Shown here piece after piece: positions 37,482-47,094 of a stretch of 64,000 bases of DNA. Each line of letters starts with the position of its first letter. Position 1 is the first letter of the stretch. Position numbers and translations under genes: made by a program. The notes below the pieces were generated by a model. The model worked only from the letters and a program-made list of their open reading frames with translations, was not told the DNA's origin and made no database searches. Origin of the DNA: Nostoc desertorum CM1-VF14 (lineage in GTDB: Bacteria > Cyanobacteriota > Cyanobacteriia > Cyanobacteriales > Nostocaceae); assembly GCA_019359245.1 (NCBI GenBank), contig JAHHHR010000001.1, positions 186,001 to 250,000 of the forward strand. The letters run 5' to 3'.

Positions 37482-37644
37482 TCTGATACTGTCCCACTAT
37501 TAAGCGGAAATCCGACAGTATTCATTCTCCCAAATACCTGCTACTTCGTGAACCACCCACCTCAATTAAGCCACGCTTATCATTAGCACAGCTTTGCATT
37601 AATGCGTAGTGAATTTCTCCATCATCTGCACTACTGTATATAAC

Positions 37645-37757
37645 CATTTTGTAAGCAAGCATTTAGGCAATCAAAACTTGGGCATAAAACAATCGTAGTC
37701 AATCAAAAGTAATTCATAAGGTAAGCTTTACGTAGTGGATTTTAGAAAGGTTTGGCT
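37645..37757 (+). repeat. Inverted third copy of the TPR-gene upstream repeat
   Basis: Reads AGGCAATCAAAACTTGGGCA around 37672-37691. Over more than 100 bp it matches the reverse complement of about 51875-51992 and of about 33370-33475. On this strand it is followed 100 bp later by a TPR-like N-terminal fragment (37859), so the repeat appears to be the 5' flanking region of a duplicated TPR gene. Confidence 0.75.
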
Positions 37758-37858
37758 CTATTATTTAATAGAAGAAGGAAAGGTAACTTCTATAAAGTTA
37801 CTAAAGAATATGAAGATATTTTATTAGGAGTAATGGAAAAAGAACCAGCAGAGAGAGT

Positions 37859-37969
37859 ATGGATATGAATTTGGTCTTTGGCCAAGGGTTAATCTTGACT
37901 TATGCTTACAACCATCAGGAAGCTGAACGCTTTTTTCGGGAAGCAGTTGATAAAAAACTCATTTCATAA
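37859..37969 (+). pseudogene. N-terminal TPR-protein fragment
   Basis: 36-codon frame: MDMNLVFGQGLILTYAYNHQ followed by EAERFFREAVDKKLIS and stop. The 'F-x-Q-G-L-x-L-x-Y-A-x-N-H-x-E-A' text is typical of the first repeat of large cyanobacterial TPR proteins. Its 3' end (VDKKLIS-stop and DNA after it) matches, inverted, 50202-50350. It is a rearrangement scar, not a functional gene. Confidence 0.45.
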
Positions 37970-38093
37970 TTTGATAAATAAACTTTGAATTGTTTAACGA
38001 GTTTTTTTAGTTGAAAACCAACAGTTTAACGTTCCGAAAGCCTTACCAATGTGACAGTTAAGAAAACGCTCGTTTTTTTGACTTTAAGAGATT
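37944..38093 (+). repeat. About 150-bp repeat, inverted copy at 50202-50350
   Basis: Both copies read AACTCATTTCATAATTTGAT, then GAATTGTTTAACGAGTTTTT, then TGAAAACCAAC and CCGAAAGCCTTA, with only scattered differences. The two lie about 12 kb apart in opposite orientation, so recombination between them could invert the segment carrying the AAA ATPase, P450, ctp and PEP-CTERM-like genes. Confidence 0.8.
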
Positions 38094-38271
38094 GCATTTA
38101 ATCCTAGCTGAAGCACAATTATAGTTGCATTTAATCTTGGTTTGAAAATACCTTGATTGTAGGCTTTAGTAATTAGTATTGCAAATCGCTAGAACTAATA
38201 AATGCACAAATTTCTGAAGTCTATTTGATACCAAAATAGAAGTTCACACATTCTACTAAGGTAACTGAGAT

Positions 38272-38697
38272 ATGGGCATTCGTTTAAGGGTATTTCTGAC
38301 TCGTCAAGAAGAAAAAGCCCTATTAAACCTAAGGACTGGGGATGTATCACGAAAAGTTAAAGACCGAGCAGAGGTAATTGGATTAAACGCACACGGCTGG
38401 TACGTTGAGAAAATAGCTGCTCACTTTAAGTGGAATTCACAAACAGTGAGAAAGGTATTACATCGATGGCAAAAGCTAGGACTAGAAGGGCTTTGGGAAT
38501 TACCAGGTCGAGGACGTAAAGCGAAATACTCTGAAGAAGACATAGTTTTTTTGGAAGAATGCCTCAAACAAGAACCACGTACATACAACAGTGTTCAGTT
38601 AGCTCAAAAATTAGAAAGCGACCGCCAAATTAAACTGAGTCCCGACAGATTAAGACAGATACTCAAAAAAAGGGGGTCATTTGGAAACAAGCTTTAA
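38272..38697 (+). pseudogene. IS630-family transposase, N-terminal part
   Basis: 141 residues with the IS630-type DNA-binding region: RLRVFLTRQEEKALLNL, a helix-turn-helix (VEKIAAHFKWNSQTVRKVLH) and RWQKLGLEGLWELPGRGRKA. It ends in LRQILKKRGSFG at the place where A7G5 (38664-38676) could shift the frame to KKKGVIWKQ in the next frame, but the DDE catalytic domain does not follow there either. A truncated insertion sequence with no complete partner. Confidence 0.75.
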
Positions 38698-39073
38698 ATT
38701 TGTCAAATTTAACTCTATTCAAAATATACTTGCAAATTTTTCTGCCCACTGATTTAATCCCCTAGCCAATATGGGGAGAAATGGCACACTTTTTTAAGAA
38801 TTACATAGCACAAATAAATCCATGAGATAACTTTGACGAGTTTTATAACATAGAAAAGCAAGATATAGATTAAGACCAGAAAAAAATTGGTTCTTGACCA
38901 CGTATTATGCTGAATTTTTAATTAAAGTTCGTCACTTGCCTTGAAAATAAAGCCTTACAGGAAGTTATAGCTTCAATTTCCGAATTAGACCTTAAACGCT
39001 AAGATTAACGGCTGTTATTGTTGCCCAATAATAGTTTTAAGCTGATTTCCAGACGTATTTAGCATAACAAATA
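38698..39073. other. Intergenic AT-rich region
   Basis: Downstream of the IS630 fragment. No gene, strong hairpin or recognisable transposon end was found; presumably degraded insertion-sequence DNA. Confidence 0.4.
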
Positions 39074-39253
39074 ATGAAGAACCAAAAAATTAATGTTGAC
39101 TTGAGACCAGAAGAAGATGACATACTGGAACAGTACAGGAGAGAAACAGGAAAAACCGAAGAGGAAGTAACTCAAGAGCTTATTCGTAGACTCAATATGT
39201 TACTGGAAGGTTGGGAATTATATAACAACGGAGAAGGTAAACAACCAACATAA
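39074..39253 (+). CDS. Small ribbon-helix-helix-like protein (59 aa)
   Basis: ATG 39074 opens MKNQKINVDLRPEEDDILEQ followed by YRRETGKTEEEVTQELIRRL and a short acidic tail ending GEGKQPT. The beta strand (INVDL), helix 1 (EEDDILEQYRRETG) and helix 2 (EEVTQELIRRLN) are the pattern of CopG/Arc-type ribbon-helix-helix DNA-binding proteins, often antitoxins or plasmid repressors. No toxin gene is adjacent; the AAA ATPase gene lies 680 bp downstream. The frame is short but has coherent structure. Likely real. Confidence 0.6.
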   Translation: MKNQKINVDLRPEEDDILEQYRRETGKTEEEVTQELIRRLNMLLEGWELYNNGEGKQPT

Positions 39254-39358
39254 GAATTTACCGCAATACATAATTTATTTCCTCAGCACTCATCGCTTGA
39301 TATACCAATCCTAAATCATTTGTAAAAAATCACAGTTTTTAATATAGGGAATATTGGC

Positions 39359-39811
39359 ATGGCAGTAGTGATAAGGCGCATAGCAGTACATATGGAAGAG
39401 TTGATAAAGTTCATTCAAGCAAACCCAGACCCTAGAGAATTAAAACGGGCACTTTCCGTAAAAATGGTGATGCAAAACTATAATCATTCCGAAATTGCAA
39501 AGATTTTAACAGTGTCTATAGGTTTTGTAAATAAATGTAAATATAAATTTCTAGAACAGGGCGTTAGCGGACTGAGGCTAAAATATAAAGGGTCAAAAAG
39601 CTATCTTTCTCAAGCACAGAAACAAACTGTATTAACTTGGCTTCAGCATAAAGAACACTGGAATTTATTAGAACTAAAAGAGTACTTATTCAATAATTTT
39701 GATGTAGAGTTTAAGTCAAAGCAAAGCTACTACAACTTGTTGAATCAGGCTAATATAGCTGGGAAAAAATGCAAAAAGCAATCCTCGAAACAACGCATAT
39801 TTAGTAGCTAA
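39359..39811 (+). pseudogene. IS630-family transposase, frameshifted remnant
   Basis: Opens (best at ATG 39392) MEELIKFIQANPDPRELKRA and contains HTH NHSEIAKILTVSIGFVNKCK, GVSGLRLKYKGSKSYLSQAQ and NFDVEFKSKQSYYNLLNQAN, a clear IS630-type N-terminal half. After about 39770 the expected sequence continues in other frames (AYLVAKK, then LEITAWLDAH followed by a stop near 39850), so at least two frameshifts and a nonsense change are present. Unrelated in detail to the IS630 fragment at 38272. Confidence 0.75.
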
Positions 39812-39934
39812 AAAAACTAGAAATAACGGCGTGGCTGGATGCACACTAGGCAATTCTCGACAGCCAAACCGTTGAAACTGCAACAATGGTTTCCTAAACT
39901 GGCTTTTATCTCCTTTAATAGAAGGTCAAAAGTA

Positions 39935-41170
39935 ATGAACACAAAAATTATTCAACAACTGATTACAGAAGCACTGAAGTTGCCTACTAATGCTATTTCC
40001 TACCATATTAGTCAACAGTTAGCGGCGATGTATCCTGATAAAGGGCTGCTAAAAGTTAGTAAGGATTCGTTCAATTTGCAGCAGTATGCGCAGCAATATG
40101 CTTATGCAAAACTTTGTAATCTTCAAGATGATAGCCATATTTATAACGAGATACTCACTTGCTGGGATGGTATAGAGAACAGAGTTTACAATTATGCCCA
40201 AAATGCCATTTATAAGGTAAAGTGGCAAGCAGAGGAACTCGATGTACTCTTGATGAGTTGGAAAGAATTTAATTGCGACATTAGCTATTACTGGATTTTA
40301 GCTGAGAGCAAAGAATTGGCAAAAAACTTTTTTACTGCCGTTTGTGATTGGAACGCAAAGATTCGTAACGAGATTTTAGTTTTTGAATATGGACGCTGGT
40401 ATAAAGATTCAGACTTGTTTGAATCTATTCAAGATGCAAATTTTGAGAATCTCGTCTTACCTAGCAATCTCAAAGAAGATATTCTAAAAAACTTGAAAAA
40501 CTTCTTTACATCGGGCGAAGTTTACGAAAAATATGGTGTTCCTTGGAAGCGCGGTATTTTATTTACTGGCTCACCAGGAAATGGTAAAACGCACACAGTC
40601 AAAGCATTGATAAATCAACTACAGAAGCCTTGCTTGTATGTCAAAAGCTTTCAGGCTCCATATGCCGATATTGTGAGTATTCGGCAAGTATTCAAACAAG
40701 CACGACAGTCTGCCCCTTGTATTCTAGTATTAGAGGATATTGATTCTCTGCTGACTAACCAAAATCGCTCTTTCTTCTTGAATGAACTTGATGGCTTTGC
40801 TAATAACCAAGGGATTGCGATCATTGCAACCACTAATCATCCAGAACGTTTAGATCCCGCAATTAGCAATCGTCCCAGTCGTTTCGACCGTAAGTATCAC
40901 TTTGAATTACCAGGTATCTTAGAACGGCAAGCCTACATCGCATTGTGGAACGATCATCGATTGAGAAATACAGAAATGCAGTTGTCTGATGACGCTGTAA
41001 ACGAGTTGGTTAAATTAACTGAAGACTTTTCTTTTGCGTACCTCAAAGAACTGTTATTTTCGTCAATGAGGCGTTTGATAATAGCAAGGCCAAGTGACAC
41101 TATAACTGACACCCTAGAGAACATCATGCTTTCTGAAGTTGCTATTTTGCGAGAGCAAATGAGGGGGTGA
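39935..41170 (+). CDS. AAA+ ATPase with unrecognised N-terminal domain
   Basis: 411 residues from ATG 39935, chosen because AAGG lies 9 nt upstream and earlier codons overlap transposase debris. Residues about 1-175 are helical and unrecognised (many Tyr/Gln). The AAA domain has Walker A TGSPGNGKTHT (about 211-221), Walker B CILVLEDIDSLL (about 262-273), sensor 1 IATTNHPERLDPAI and arginine finger NRPSRFDRKYHF. A C-terminal lid (FSFAYLKELLFSSMRR) completes it. The type is close to Bcs1/CDC48-like classical AAA ATPases, which remodel proteins. Damaged neighbours on both sides leave its partner unknown. It looks intact. Confidence 0.85.
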   Translation: MNTKIIQQLITEALKLPTNAISYHISQQLAAMYPDKGLLKVSKDSFNLQQYAQQYAYAKLCNLQDDSHIYNEILTCWDGIENRVYNYAQNAIYKVKWQAEELDVLLMSWKEFNCDISYYWILAESKELAKNFFTAVCDWNAKIRNEILVFEYGRWYKDSDLFESIQDANFENLVLPSNLKEDILKNLKNFFTSGEVYEKYGVPWKRGILFTGSPGNGKTHTVKALINQLQKPCLYVKSFQAPYADIVSIRQVFKQARQSAPCILVLEDIDSLLTNQNRSFFLNELDGFANNQGIAIIATTNHPERLDPAISNRPSRFDRKYHFELPGILERQAYIALWNDHRLRNTEMQLSDDAVNELVKLTEDFSFAYLKELLFSSMRRLIIARPSDTITDTLENIMLSEVAILREQMRG

Positions 41171-41916
41171 AATGAGCAGTCGAACAGAAACTTACGCTGT
41201 GCGATTCGTTCCTAGATTAACAAATAACTTAGGGTGAAAACGCCAAGGACAGAACCTTGAAAATTTTCATAACTGATTTTGGCACGGTGATGCCAATTAT
41301 CGCTATCGAGAATTGGGGTTAAAACTGGCTCAATTATGGTACACCAATGGCGTGGTTATGGCATATCAATGGCAAACCAATGAAAAACACGCGAACTTTC
41401 GCACTTTTAAAGCATAATGTCGAGCGCCGCAATCCTCCACCTAAACCAATGCTAAAGAAAAAGCCCCAAGCGGTTGACCTAGAAACAGACCAATAGCTGT
41501 GAAACCATTTGCGAATCTAGTGGAATAGAACTATTGCAAAACTATCAAGCTCTAACAGTATATTTATGCCAATTTTGTAAAGAATTCGCAATTTTATAGG
41601 TACAAGAGAAAAAAATATATATTCAGACACAGCTTTGGCTTAATAACTAAAATTCTAGTTATAGCAGTCCTAAATAATTTGTGAAATTCTTTCTTCTCTC
41701 CTTATTCTCTACGAGAAGCTGCACGAACGCGTCTTCTTCGGCTCGTTAAAATAAGATTTTTCACAACACATTTATAATCGCTATAGTTTGATTACTTTTT
41801 TTGTCAAAAAATCACTCTTGCAAGCTTTCTATATTAGAAAAGATTGCTTGATTACAGCTTGATATTAACAAGTATATGTGTCATAATCTAAAATAGTTGT
41901 AGTTCATGGTAAACAT

Positions 41917-41955
41917 CTGCTGCACTTCGTGCAGCAGAGAAATTCTGAATTTCTC
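41917..41955. repeat. Two abutting perfect hairpins
   Basis: CTGCTGCAC-TTC-GTGCAGCAG (41917-41937) runs directly into GAGAAATTC-T-GAATTTCTC (41937-41955). Two perfect 9-bp stems share a border base. Probably a dispersed palindromic repeat or transcription-ending structure. Confidence 0.6.
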
Positions 41956-42032
41956 TTGCCCGAGATTTTGCAGAATAAAAATGCACAACAATTTAGCCCA
42001 CAAAGGGTAATTTGTTAGTATCTTGATAAGCA

Positions 42033-42094
42033 ACTAAAACTAGGATAATCTCTCTAGGATTTTCAGAGACTAGAGAGATTATCCTAGTTTTAGT
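42033..42094. repeat. Perfect 24-bp inverted repeat, 14-nt loop
   Basis: Arms 42033-42056 (ACTAAAACTAGGATAATC start) and 42071-42094 (ending TCCTAGTTTTAGT) are exact reverse complements. GATAAG occurs just outside both arms (42025-42030 and 42095-42100), two bases off on the left. It could be a 62-bp minimal mobile element, a strong bidirectional terminator or a structured RNA. Confidence 0.75.
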
Positions 42095-42598
42095 GATAAG
42101 TTCTGTTTTACCTTGGTAACATTTTGAGTGTTTAAAGGTAAATCCAAATTTACTATAGCTATTAGTTCATTTGTTAGAATTCAGCATGAATTCTGTACGA
42201 GTGGTTGATAGCTTGAGGAATGCGAGTCTGCGAGCGTCTGAATATTGGTTAAAACCGGACTTCGTCCCGCTGCGCTAACGTCCCTGGTGGGCGAAAAATT
42301 AAAATATTCTTCCTCGTTAAAACTCTATCCCTTTATAATGCTCTCAAGTGCGCTATCGTGCCATCCTGACTCAAGTTGGGCTACAGAATCCATCTTTAAA
42401 AACCTCCGTCAACACTTTGTCTTTTAGTTTGACATGCTCCCGTTTTAGTTGGTCAGAATCTGCTCTCAGTTTTTTCTCGTCCTAAATCAACACAGGTAGT
42501 CCAATTGAGATCCAGCTTGCTCCCGTAACTTCTATGTGAACGCACGAAAGTGGGTGTATTTGTTTGAGATTAGGAAGTGGAATACACAAGTAAATATT

Positions 42599-42762
42599 AG
42601 ACCTCTTGCAAAAATAAATTATGGTATGATAAGGGGTTTTAAAAATTTGCTTTCTATCTCTATCAGACATCCTAATGAGGTAAAAAAATTCTCTGTATAG
42701 ATTTTGATATGGATTTTTTCTAAACCCTTAACCATACCACAAAATAATTATGCGAGAGGTCT
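42599..42762. mobile_element. 164-bp MITE-like element directly before the P450 gene
   Basis: Terminal inverted repeats AGACCTCTTGCAAAAATA (42599-42616) and, inverted, AGACCTCTCGCATAATTA (42762-42745), continuing to ATGGTATG on both sides over about 30 bp with few mismatches. ATT flanks each end (42596-42598 and 42763-42765). A partial copy of one end lies at 50154-50182. No gene inside. Confidence 0.75.
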
Positions 42763-42765
42763 ATT

Positions 42766-44127
42766 ATGCTTAGTCAATTACCGAATTGCATTACTAGTCC
42801 TTCGTGGTGGCAACTGATAAAATGGATTGCCGATCCGATTGGATTTCAGCAAAAGTATAGTCAAAAGTATGGAGACATTTTTTCCATGCGACTGAGTGGA
42901 CTCGGTTCTTTTGTAATTCTTAGCCATCCCCAAGCCATTCAAGAGATTTTCAGTCAAGATTCTAAATTTGATATTGGTCGTGGTAATAAACTTGCAGAGC
43001 CTTTGATTGGGCGAAATTCTCTAATGTTAATAGATGGTGCCCGCCATCGACGAGAACGAAAATTATTAATGCCCCCCTTTCATGGAGAAAGGCTACAAGC
43101 TTATAGTCAACAAATCTGCTTAATTACCGAGCAAATCGCCAGTCAATGGCAAATCGATCAACCTTTTGTGGCTCGGTCTGCCATGCAGAAAGTGAGTCTA
43201 GAAGTAATTCTACAAATTGTCTTTGGTTTAAGTGAAGGGGAACGCTATCAACTAATTTTACCTCTCCTTACTAGTTGGTTGGATATGACTGATTCTCCTT
43301 TGCGCTCCAGTATGCTATTTTTTCGATTCTTACAACAAGATTGGGGAAAATGGACTCCTTGGGGACAGATGAAAAGTAGACAAAACTATATTTATCAGCT
43401 ACTTCTTGCAGAAATTGAAGAGAAAAGAACAAAGAACAATCAGAGCCAGGGTGGTGTTCTGAGCTTGATGATGGCAGCACGGGATGAGAATGGGCAAGCA
43501 ATGACCGACGATGAATTAAAAGATGAATTGCTCACAATTTTATTTGCGGGACATGAAACTACTGCAACAACGCTAGCGTGGGCTTTCTATCAAATTCACC
43601 GAAATCCAGATGTCCTCTTAAAATTGCAGCAGGAACTTGACAGCTTGGGAGAAAATCCAAACCCGATGGAAATTGCCCAACTTCCTTACTTAAGCGCAGT
43701 TTGCCAAGAAACCCTGCGGATGTATCCAGTCCTTCCAGTGCTTTTCCCACGCATTACCAAATCATCCATAAATATTGCAGGATACCAGTTTCCTCCTGAC
43801 ACAATCTTAATGGCAAGTATCTACCTCCTGCATTACCGGGAAGATTTGTATCCTAATCCTCAACAATTTAATCCGGAACGTTTTTTAGGACGGCAGTATT
43901 CCCCTTGGGAGTTCATTCCTTTTGGTGGTGGAAGTCGGCGATGTTTAGGATATGCCCTGGCTTTGTTAGAAATGAAGTTAGTCTTGGCAACCGTTTTATC
44001 TAATTATCAACTTGCATTGGTGGAAAATAAACCTCTCAAACTGCAAAGACGTGGGTTTACCCTTGCTCCTGAAGGTGGAGTTCGGATGATGATTAAAAAA
44101 CGAATTACACAGATTGTAATGGCGTAA
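42766..44127 (+). CDS. Cytochrome P450, CYP110-like
   Basis: 453-residue heme monooxygenase of the soluble cyanobacterial CYP110 type. Landmarks in order: C-helix WxxxR-like [15 protein letters not shown]-helix oxygen-activation motif [15 protein letters not shown]-helix ExxR in [16 protein letters not shown] segment FNPERFLG, and heme loop [17 protein letters not shown] with the cysteine ligand. CYP110 enzymes oxidise fatty acids or terpenes; the substrate is not predictable here. The ATG lies immediately after the MITE target duplication, and GAGAGG inside the MITE terminus is placed as its Shine-Dalgarno, so expression probably depends on the MITE. Confidence 0.93.
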   Translation: MLSQLPNCITSPSWWQLIKWIADPIGFQQKYSQKYGDIFSMRLSGLGSFVILSHPQAIQEIFSQDSKFDIGRGNKLAEPLIGRNSLMLIDGARHRRERKLLMPPFHGERLQAYSQQICLITEQIASQWQIDQPFVARSAMQKVSLEVILQIVFGLSEGERYQLILPLLTSWLDMTDSPLRSSMLFFRFLQQDWGKWTPWGQMKSRQNYIYQLLLAEIEEKRTKNNQSQGGVLSLMMAARDENGQAMTDDELKDELLTILFAGHETTATTLAWAFYQIHRNPDVLLKLQQELDSLGENPNPMEIAQLPYLSAVCQETLRMYPVLPVLFPRITKSSINIAGYQFPPDTILMASIYLLHYREDLYPNPQQFNPERFLGRQYSPWEFIPFGGGSRRCLGYALALLEMKLVLATVLSNYQLALVENKPLKLQRRGFTLAPEGGVRMMIKKRITQIVMA

Positions 44128-44364
44128 GAGCAATTCTAAAAATTTTGAAAATCTTTCTGGATAAGAGTTAGTTCTTTTACTTGGGAGGAACTGACCTTTT
44201 AATGATCGCAATCTGTGCCGAAAAATCACGCCATCCATTCAGTCCACTGCGGCGCATCTTACAAGTAATCATTGCCTCAGATGAAATAGTAATATTGAGG
44301 TGTGAGAACTGGCATATTCCTGATAGTTACAAAAATCAAATGAACGTTAAGAGTATTAGTTTGA

Positions 44365-44694
44365 AAAAATATTAAAGTCCAAAAAAGCAGCATATTACAG
44401 GAACTTTTTCATTTATATTCAAATCCTAATTATGATTCTACTCAAATACAAAAACTAAATCAGACTTTAATTCAAACAGCAACAAGACTACTGTATGAAG
44501 AAGCAGACAAAAGTAAGCTGACACACCTTGAAGGCATAGAAAAAACAGTTTGGAGTCAAGTATTAGAACTAGTTGAATCTGCTATTAAACAGATTCGAGC
44601 TAGGATTAAAATTTCCGGCGCACAGTGGAATATTGATAGTGTTAATCAAATCCTCTCTGAACTATCCCTGGATATATATTTTCCCGATCTCTAA
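44365..44694 (+). pseudogene. Open frame without a start codon, unrecognised
   Basis: 109 open codons with protein-like composition (LQELFHLYSNPNYDSTQIQK, then ATRLLYEEADKSKLTHLEGI, then SGAQWNIDSVNQILSELSLD), but no ATG, GTG or TTG near the front that gives a sensible protein. Helical throughout. I read it as a 5'-truncated gene; family unknown. Confidence 0.4.
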
Positions 44695-45008
44695 TTTATT
44701 GCTAGGATTTAATCAATTAATTAGTGCAATAAATCAATTTAAACCCTATTATGCTTCTGGATAATTTCACTTAGTTACTACTTGCTCATTCCGGAGAGTG
44801 ACAGAAGAGGGGTATTTGTTGCGGAGTAACGTAATTTCTAAACTGTTTAGACTTCCCAAATAGTCGAGAGTAATTCTCCTCACTGTATTCAAGAACTCTC
44901 TTTGTGGAGACATCTGTCTTGCATATTTAAAAGCGGGAGAAAGCGGTTGCCTCTGTCTTCCCCTTTCTCCTCCTTCTAATGATTATCATTTTAATTAACT
45001 GTATATTT
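44695..45008. other. Intergenic region with a solitary MITE end
   Basis: No gene. 44790-44811 reads TCCGGAGAGTGACAGAAGAG, the same terminus as the 184-bp MITE at 62890-63073. No second end was found nearby. The remainder is T/C-rich. Confidence 0.55.
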
Positions 45009-45321
45009 TATTCTCTGGAAGTCCCTAACCATTGTTCAACCACATTCATATCTTCTAAACTTCCTTACGCTTTCCTCCACGTCCAGGTGCTTCCCATAAT
45101 CCACCTAATCCCAGGTTTTCCCATCGCCGTAATGTGGATCGAACTGTATGTTCATGAATATGTAAGTGAGCGGCAATCGTTGGCACTGTTACACCATCTG
45201 CATTTAGTCGTAATGCGATCGCTCTCATTTTGACTCTTCTAAGTACATTATCTGCCAGGCTTAACTCTTGCAACGTTTTGTCTTCTTCTGAAGTCAGTTT
45301 TATTCTTAGTGCTGCTGGCAT
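45009..45321 (-). pseudogene. IS630-family transposase remnant with frameshift
   Basis: ATG 45321 opens MPAALRIKLTSEEDKTLQEL, with HTH VPTIAAHLHIHEHTVRSTLR and WENLGLGGLWEAPGRGGKRK. The frame then breaks near 45060, and the expected continuation LEDMNVVEQWLGTSRE appears in another frame, ending at a stop at 45009-45011. The catalytic part is gone. Confidence 0.75.
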
Positions 45322-45364
45322 TTTTCATCATTTATTCTCTTCTCCTCTTATCTTATAATTTTTA

Positions 45365-45610
45365 ATGTCTAGCTACTTAAAAAGATGGTTAAAGAAGAAT
45401 CAATCTAAGTATGAACATCCTGTAACGCTTTTAGTAGATGATTTATACTCTCGCTAACCTATGTGTAAAACAGCCCTAGAACAAGGCTCTAATTTCATTT
45501 TTGTTTGTCTAGAAACTTCTCACAAAACTTTATATGAATGGCTAGATTTTTTAGAGATAAATGCCGAAGTAAAAACTTTAGAGAAGAAATATTGGGATAG
45601 GTTCATATAA
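45365..45610 (+). pseudogene. ISNCY-type transposase internal fragment
   Basis: The frame reads YEHPVTLLVDDLYSR, stop (TAA where CAA is expected), then PMCKTALEQGSNFIFVCLET and SHKTLYEWLDFLEINAEV. The segment matches the DDE-region text of a transposase group often labelled ISNCY. Both ends are missing, so it is a dead remnant lying back to back with the IS630 remnant. Confidence 0.55.
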
Positions 45611-45625
45611 ACACCTGAACACAAA

Positions 45626-47011
45626 TCACTCACCTAAAAAGATTTTTAAATCATCAGCAGTACTCATAGGTTGAGTGGGCTGATTTGCTGGCGGCGGGGC
45701 AAAGTTTTTATTGAATAAAATTGCGATCGCCCGGGCATATTGTGGATCACTCTTAGTTCCGATTAAATCTGGATTAGAAGTCAACTCCTGCTCTTGTACC
45801 TCTGTCAAGTCTAGCTTGATATCTGGGTCAATTCCTTTATGGTTAATATCTGTTCCCGCAGGAGTGTAGTAATGGGCAATGGTGACAGCCAAGCCGGAAC
45901 CATCTGCAAGTTCATGAACTGACTGCACTAGGGCTTTACCAAAGGTTTGACCACCTACGACTACCGCCCGTTTATTATCCTTGAGTGCCCCTGTGAGGAT
46001 TTCGCTAGCGCTAGCTGAATTACCATCTACTAAGACCGCCAAAGGACGATTTGTCAAAGCAGTGCGATTGGCTTTAGTTTCTTCAGTGCCGCCCACACGG
46101 TTTACTGTCTTGACAATTCCGCCGTCGTTATACCACATCCGAGCAATTTCAATGCTTGCCTGTAACAACCCGCCAGGATTTCCTCGCAAATCCAAAACAT
46201 AAGAATCAACTTTCTTATTATTTAAATCGCGGATGGCTCGTTGCATTTGTTCTGCGGCGTGGGCGCTAAATTCCCGCAAACGGATATAGCCAACGTGGCG
46301 ATTTCCTTCTTGTCTGACCGTATAAAGTACCGTTGGCACTTCAATATTTGCTCTCGTCAGCTCCAAATCAAAGGTATTTACCTCCACCAAATCATTAAAG
46401 ATATTTACCTCTCTCCGTCCCAGCTTTAGTATGATGGGAGTATCGGCTTTGCCACGAATTAGCTTGGAGGCATCATCCACCTTCATTTTGAGAGTGGGTT
46501 TGCCATCAATTGCCAAAATTTCATCGCCTGCTTTGATCCCAGCTTTTAGCGCCGGAGAATTTTCTATCGCTTGGACAACAGTGAGGCACTGAGTTTTTTC
46601 GTTTACTTCCATCCGAATGCCAATACCAGAGACTTCCCCAGATGTTTGGCTAGTCAGGGCTTCAAATTGTTTGGGGTCCATGAATCGAGTGTAAGGATCT
46701 CCCAACTTTTGTAAAGCTTCACGGATGGCAGCATAAGCTTCTTCCCGGGAAGAATAGTCTTTGCTCAACAAGCTTTGCCTGGTTGCTTGCCAATCTTGTT
46801 GATTGAATGTGCCATCAACATATTCATGATTCACCAGTTGCCATACTTGGTCAACTATCACTCTCGCTCTCGGGTCGTCTTGTAGGGCTGGAGCGGCACG
46901 GACACCACGAGTCCAAGCGGGGCCGAACACAGACATCGTAGCAGTAGTGGCGATCGCTCCACCAATCAAGGCTACTTGGAGCGGCGAGTAACTTTTCGTA
47001 AATTGGTTCAT
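45626..47011 (-). CDS. ctp: S41 C-terminal processing peptidase (Ctp family)
   Basis: 461-residue protease exported to the lumen or periplasm: N-terminal hydrophobic signal (LQVALIGGAIATTATMSVFG), a helical domain with GDPYTRFMDPKQF, a PDZ domain (SGIGIRMEV, then AIENSPALKAGIKAGDEILA) and the Ser/Lys catalytic core (VLDLRGNPGGLL, nucleophile region LVDGNSASASEIL, lysine in GGQTFGKALVQ). Cyanobacteria have three Ctp paralogues, one of which (CtpA) matures the D1 protein of photosystem II. This one lacks features that let me choose among them; CtpB is my best guess. Appears intact. Confidence 0.93.
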   Translation of the reverse strand: MNQFTKSYSPLQVALIGGAIATTATMSVFGPAWTRGVRAAPALQDDPRARVIVDQVWQLVNHEYVDGTFNQQDWQATRQSLLSKDYSSREEAYAAIREALQKLGDPYTRFMDPKQFEALTSQTSGEVSGIGIRMEVNEKTQCLTVVQAIENSPALKAGIKAGDEILAIDGKPTLKMKVDDASKLIRGKADTPIILKLGRREVNIFNDLVEVNTFDLELTRANIEVPTVLYTVRQEGNRHVGYIRLREFSAHAAEQMQRAIRDLNNKKVDSYVLDLRGNPGGLLQASIEIARMWYNDGGIVKTVNRVGGTEETKANRTALTNRPLAVLVDGNSASASEILTGALKDNKRAVVVGGQTFGKALVQSVHELADGSGLAVTIAHYYTPAGTDINHKGIDPDIKLDLTEVQEQELTSNPDLIGTKSDPQYARAIAILFNKNFAPPPANQPTQPMSTADDLKIFLGE

Positions 47012-47094
47012 GTATATTTAGCTGGAATAATTGTGTTATTGACAAACTGGTTGTGCTTTTGGAAGTAAGCGATCACCTCTTGGTTCAGCCTTTG

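Larger units (their letters stand above)
41171..42598. other. 1.4-kb gene-poor, hairpin-rich region
   Basis: No intact gene. Just after the AAA gene a 21-codon frame (41172-41237, MSSRTETYAVRFVPRL) and an open stretch with no start (about 41290-41420, YRYRELGLKLAQLWYTNGVV) look like pieces of a decayed downstream gene; I do not recognise it. Beyond 41500 are palindromes and repeat-type text such as CGGACTTCGTCCCGCTGCGC (42257). Confidence 0.5.

Noticed and set aside
37323..37586. 87-codon plus-strand frame
   Set aside because: The opposite strand encodes a recognisable integrase N-terminus; this frame has no family pattern.
42482..42670. 62-codon minus-strand frame
   Set aside because: Its start lies within the MITE and its composition is not protein-like.
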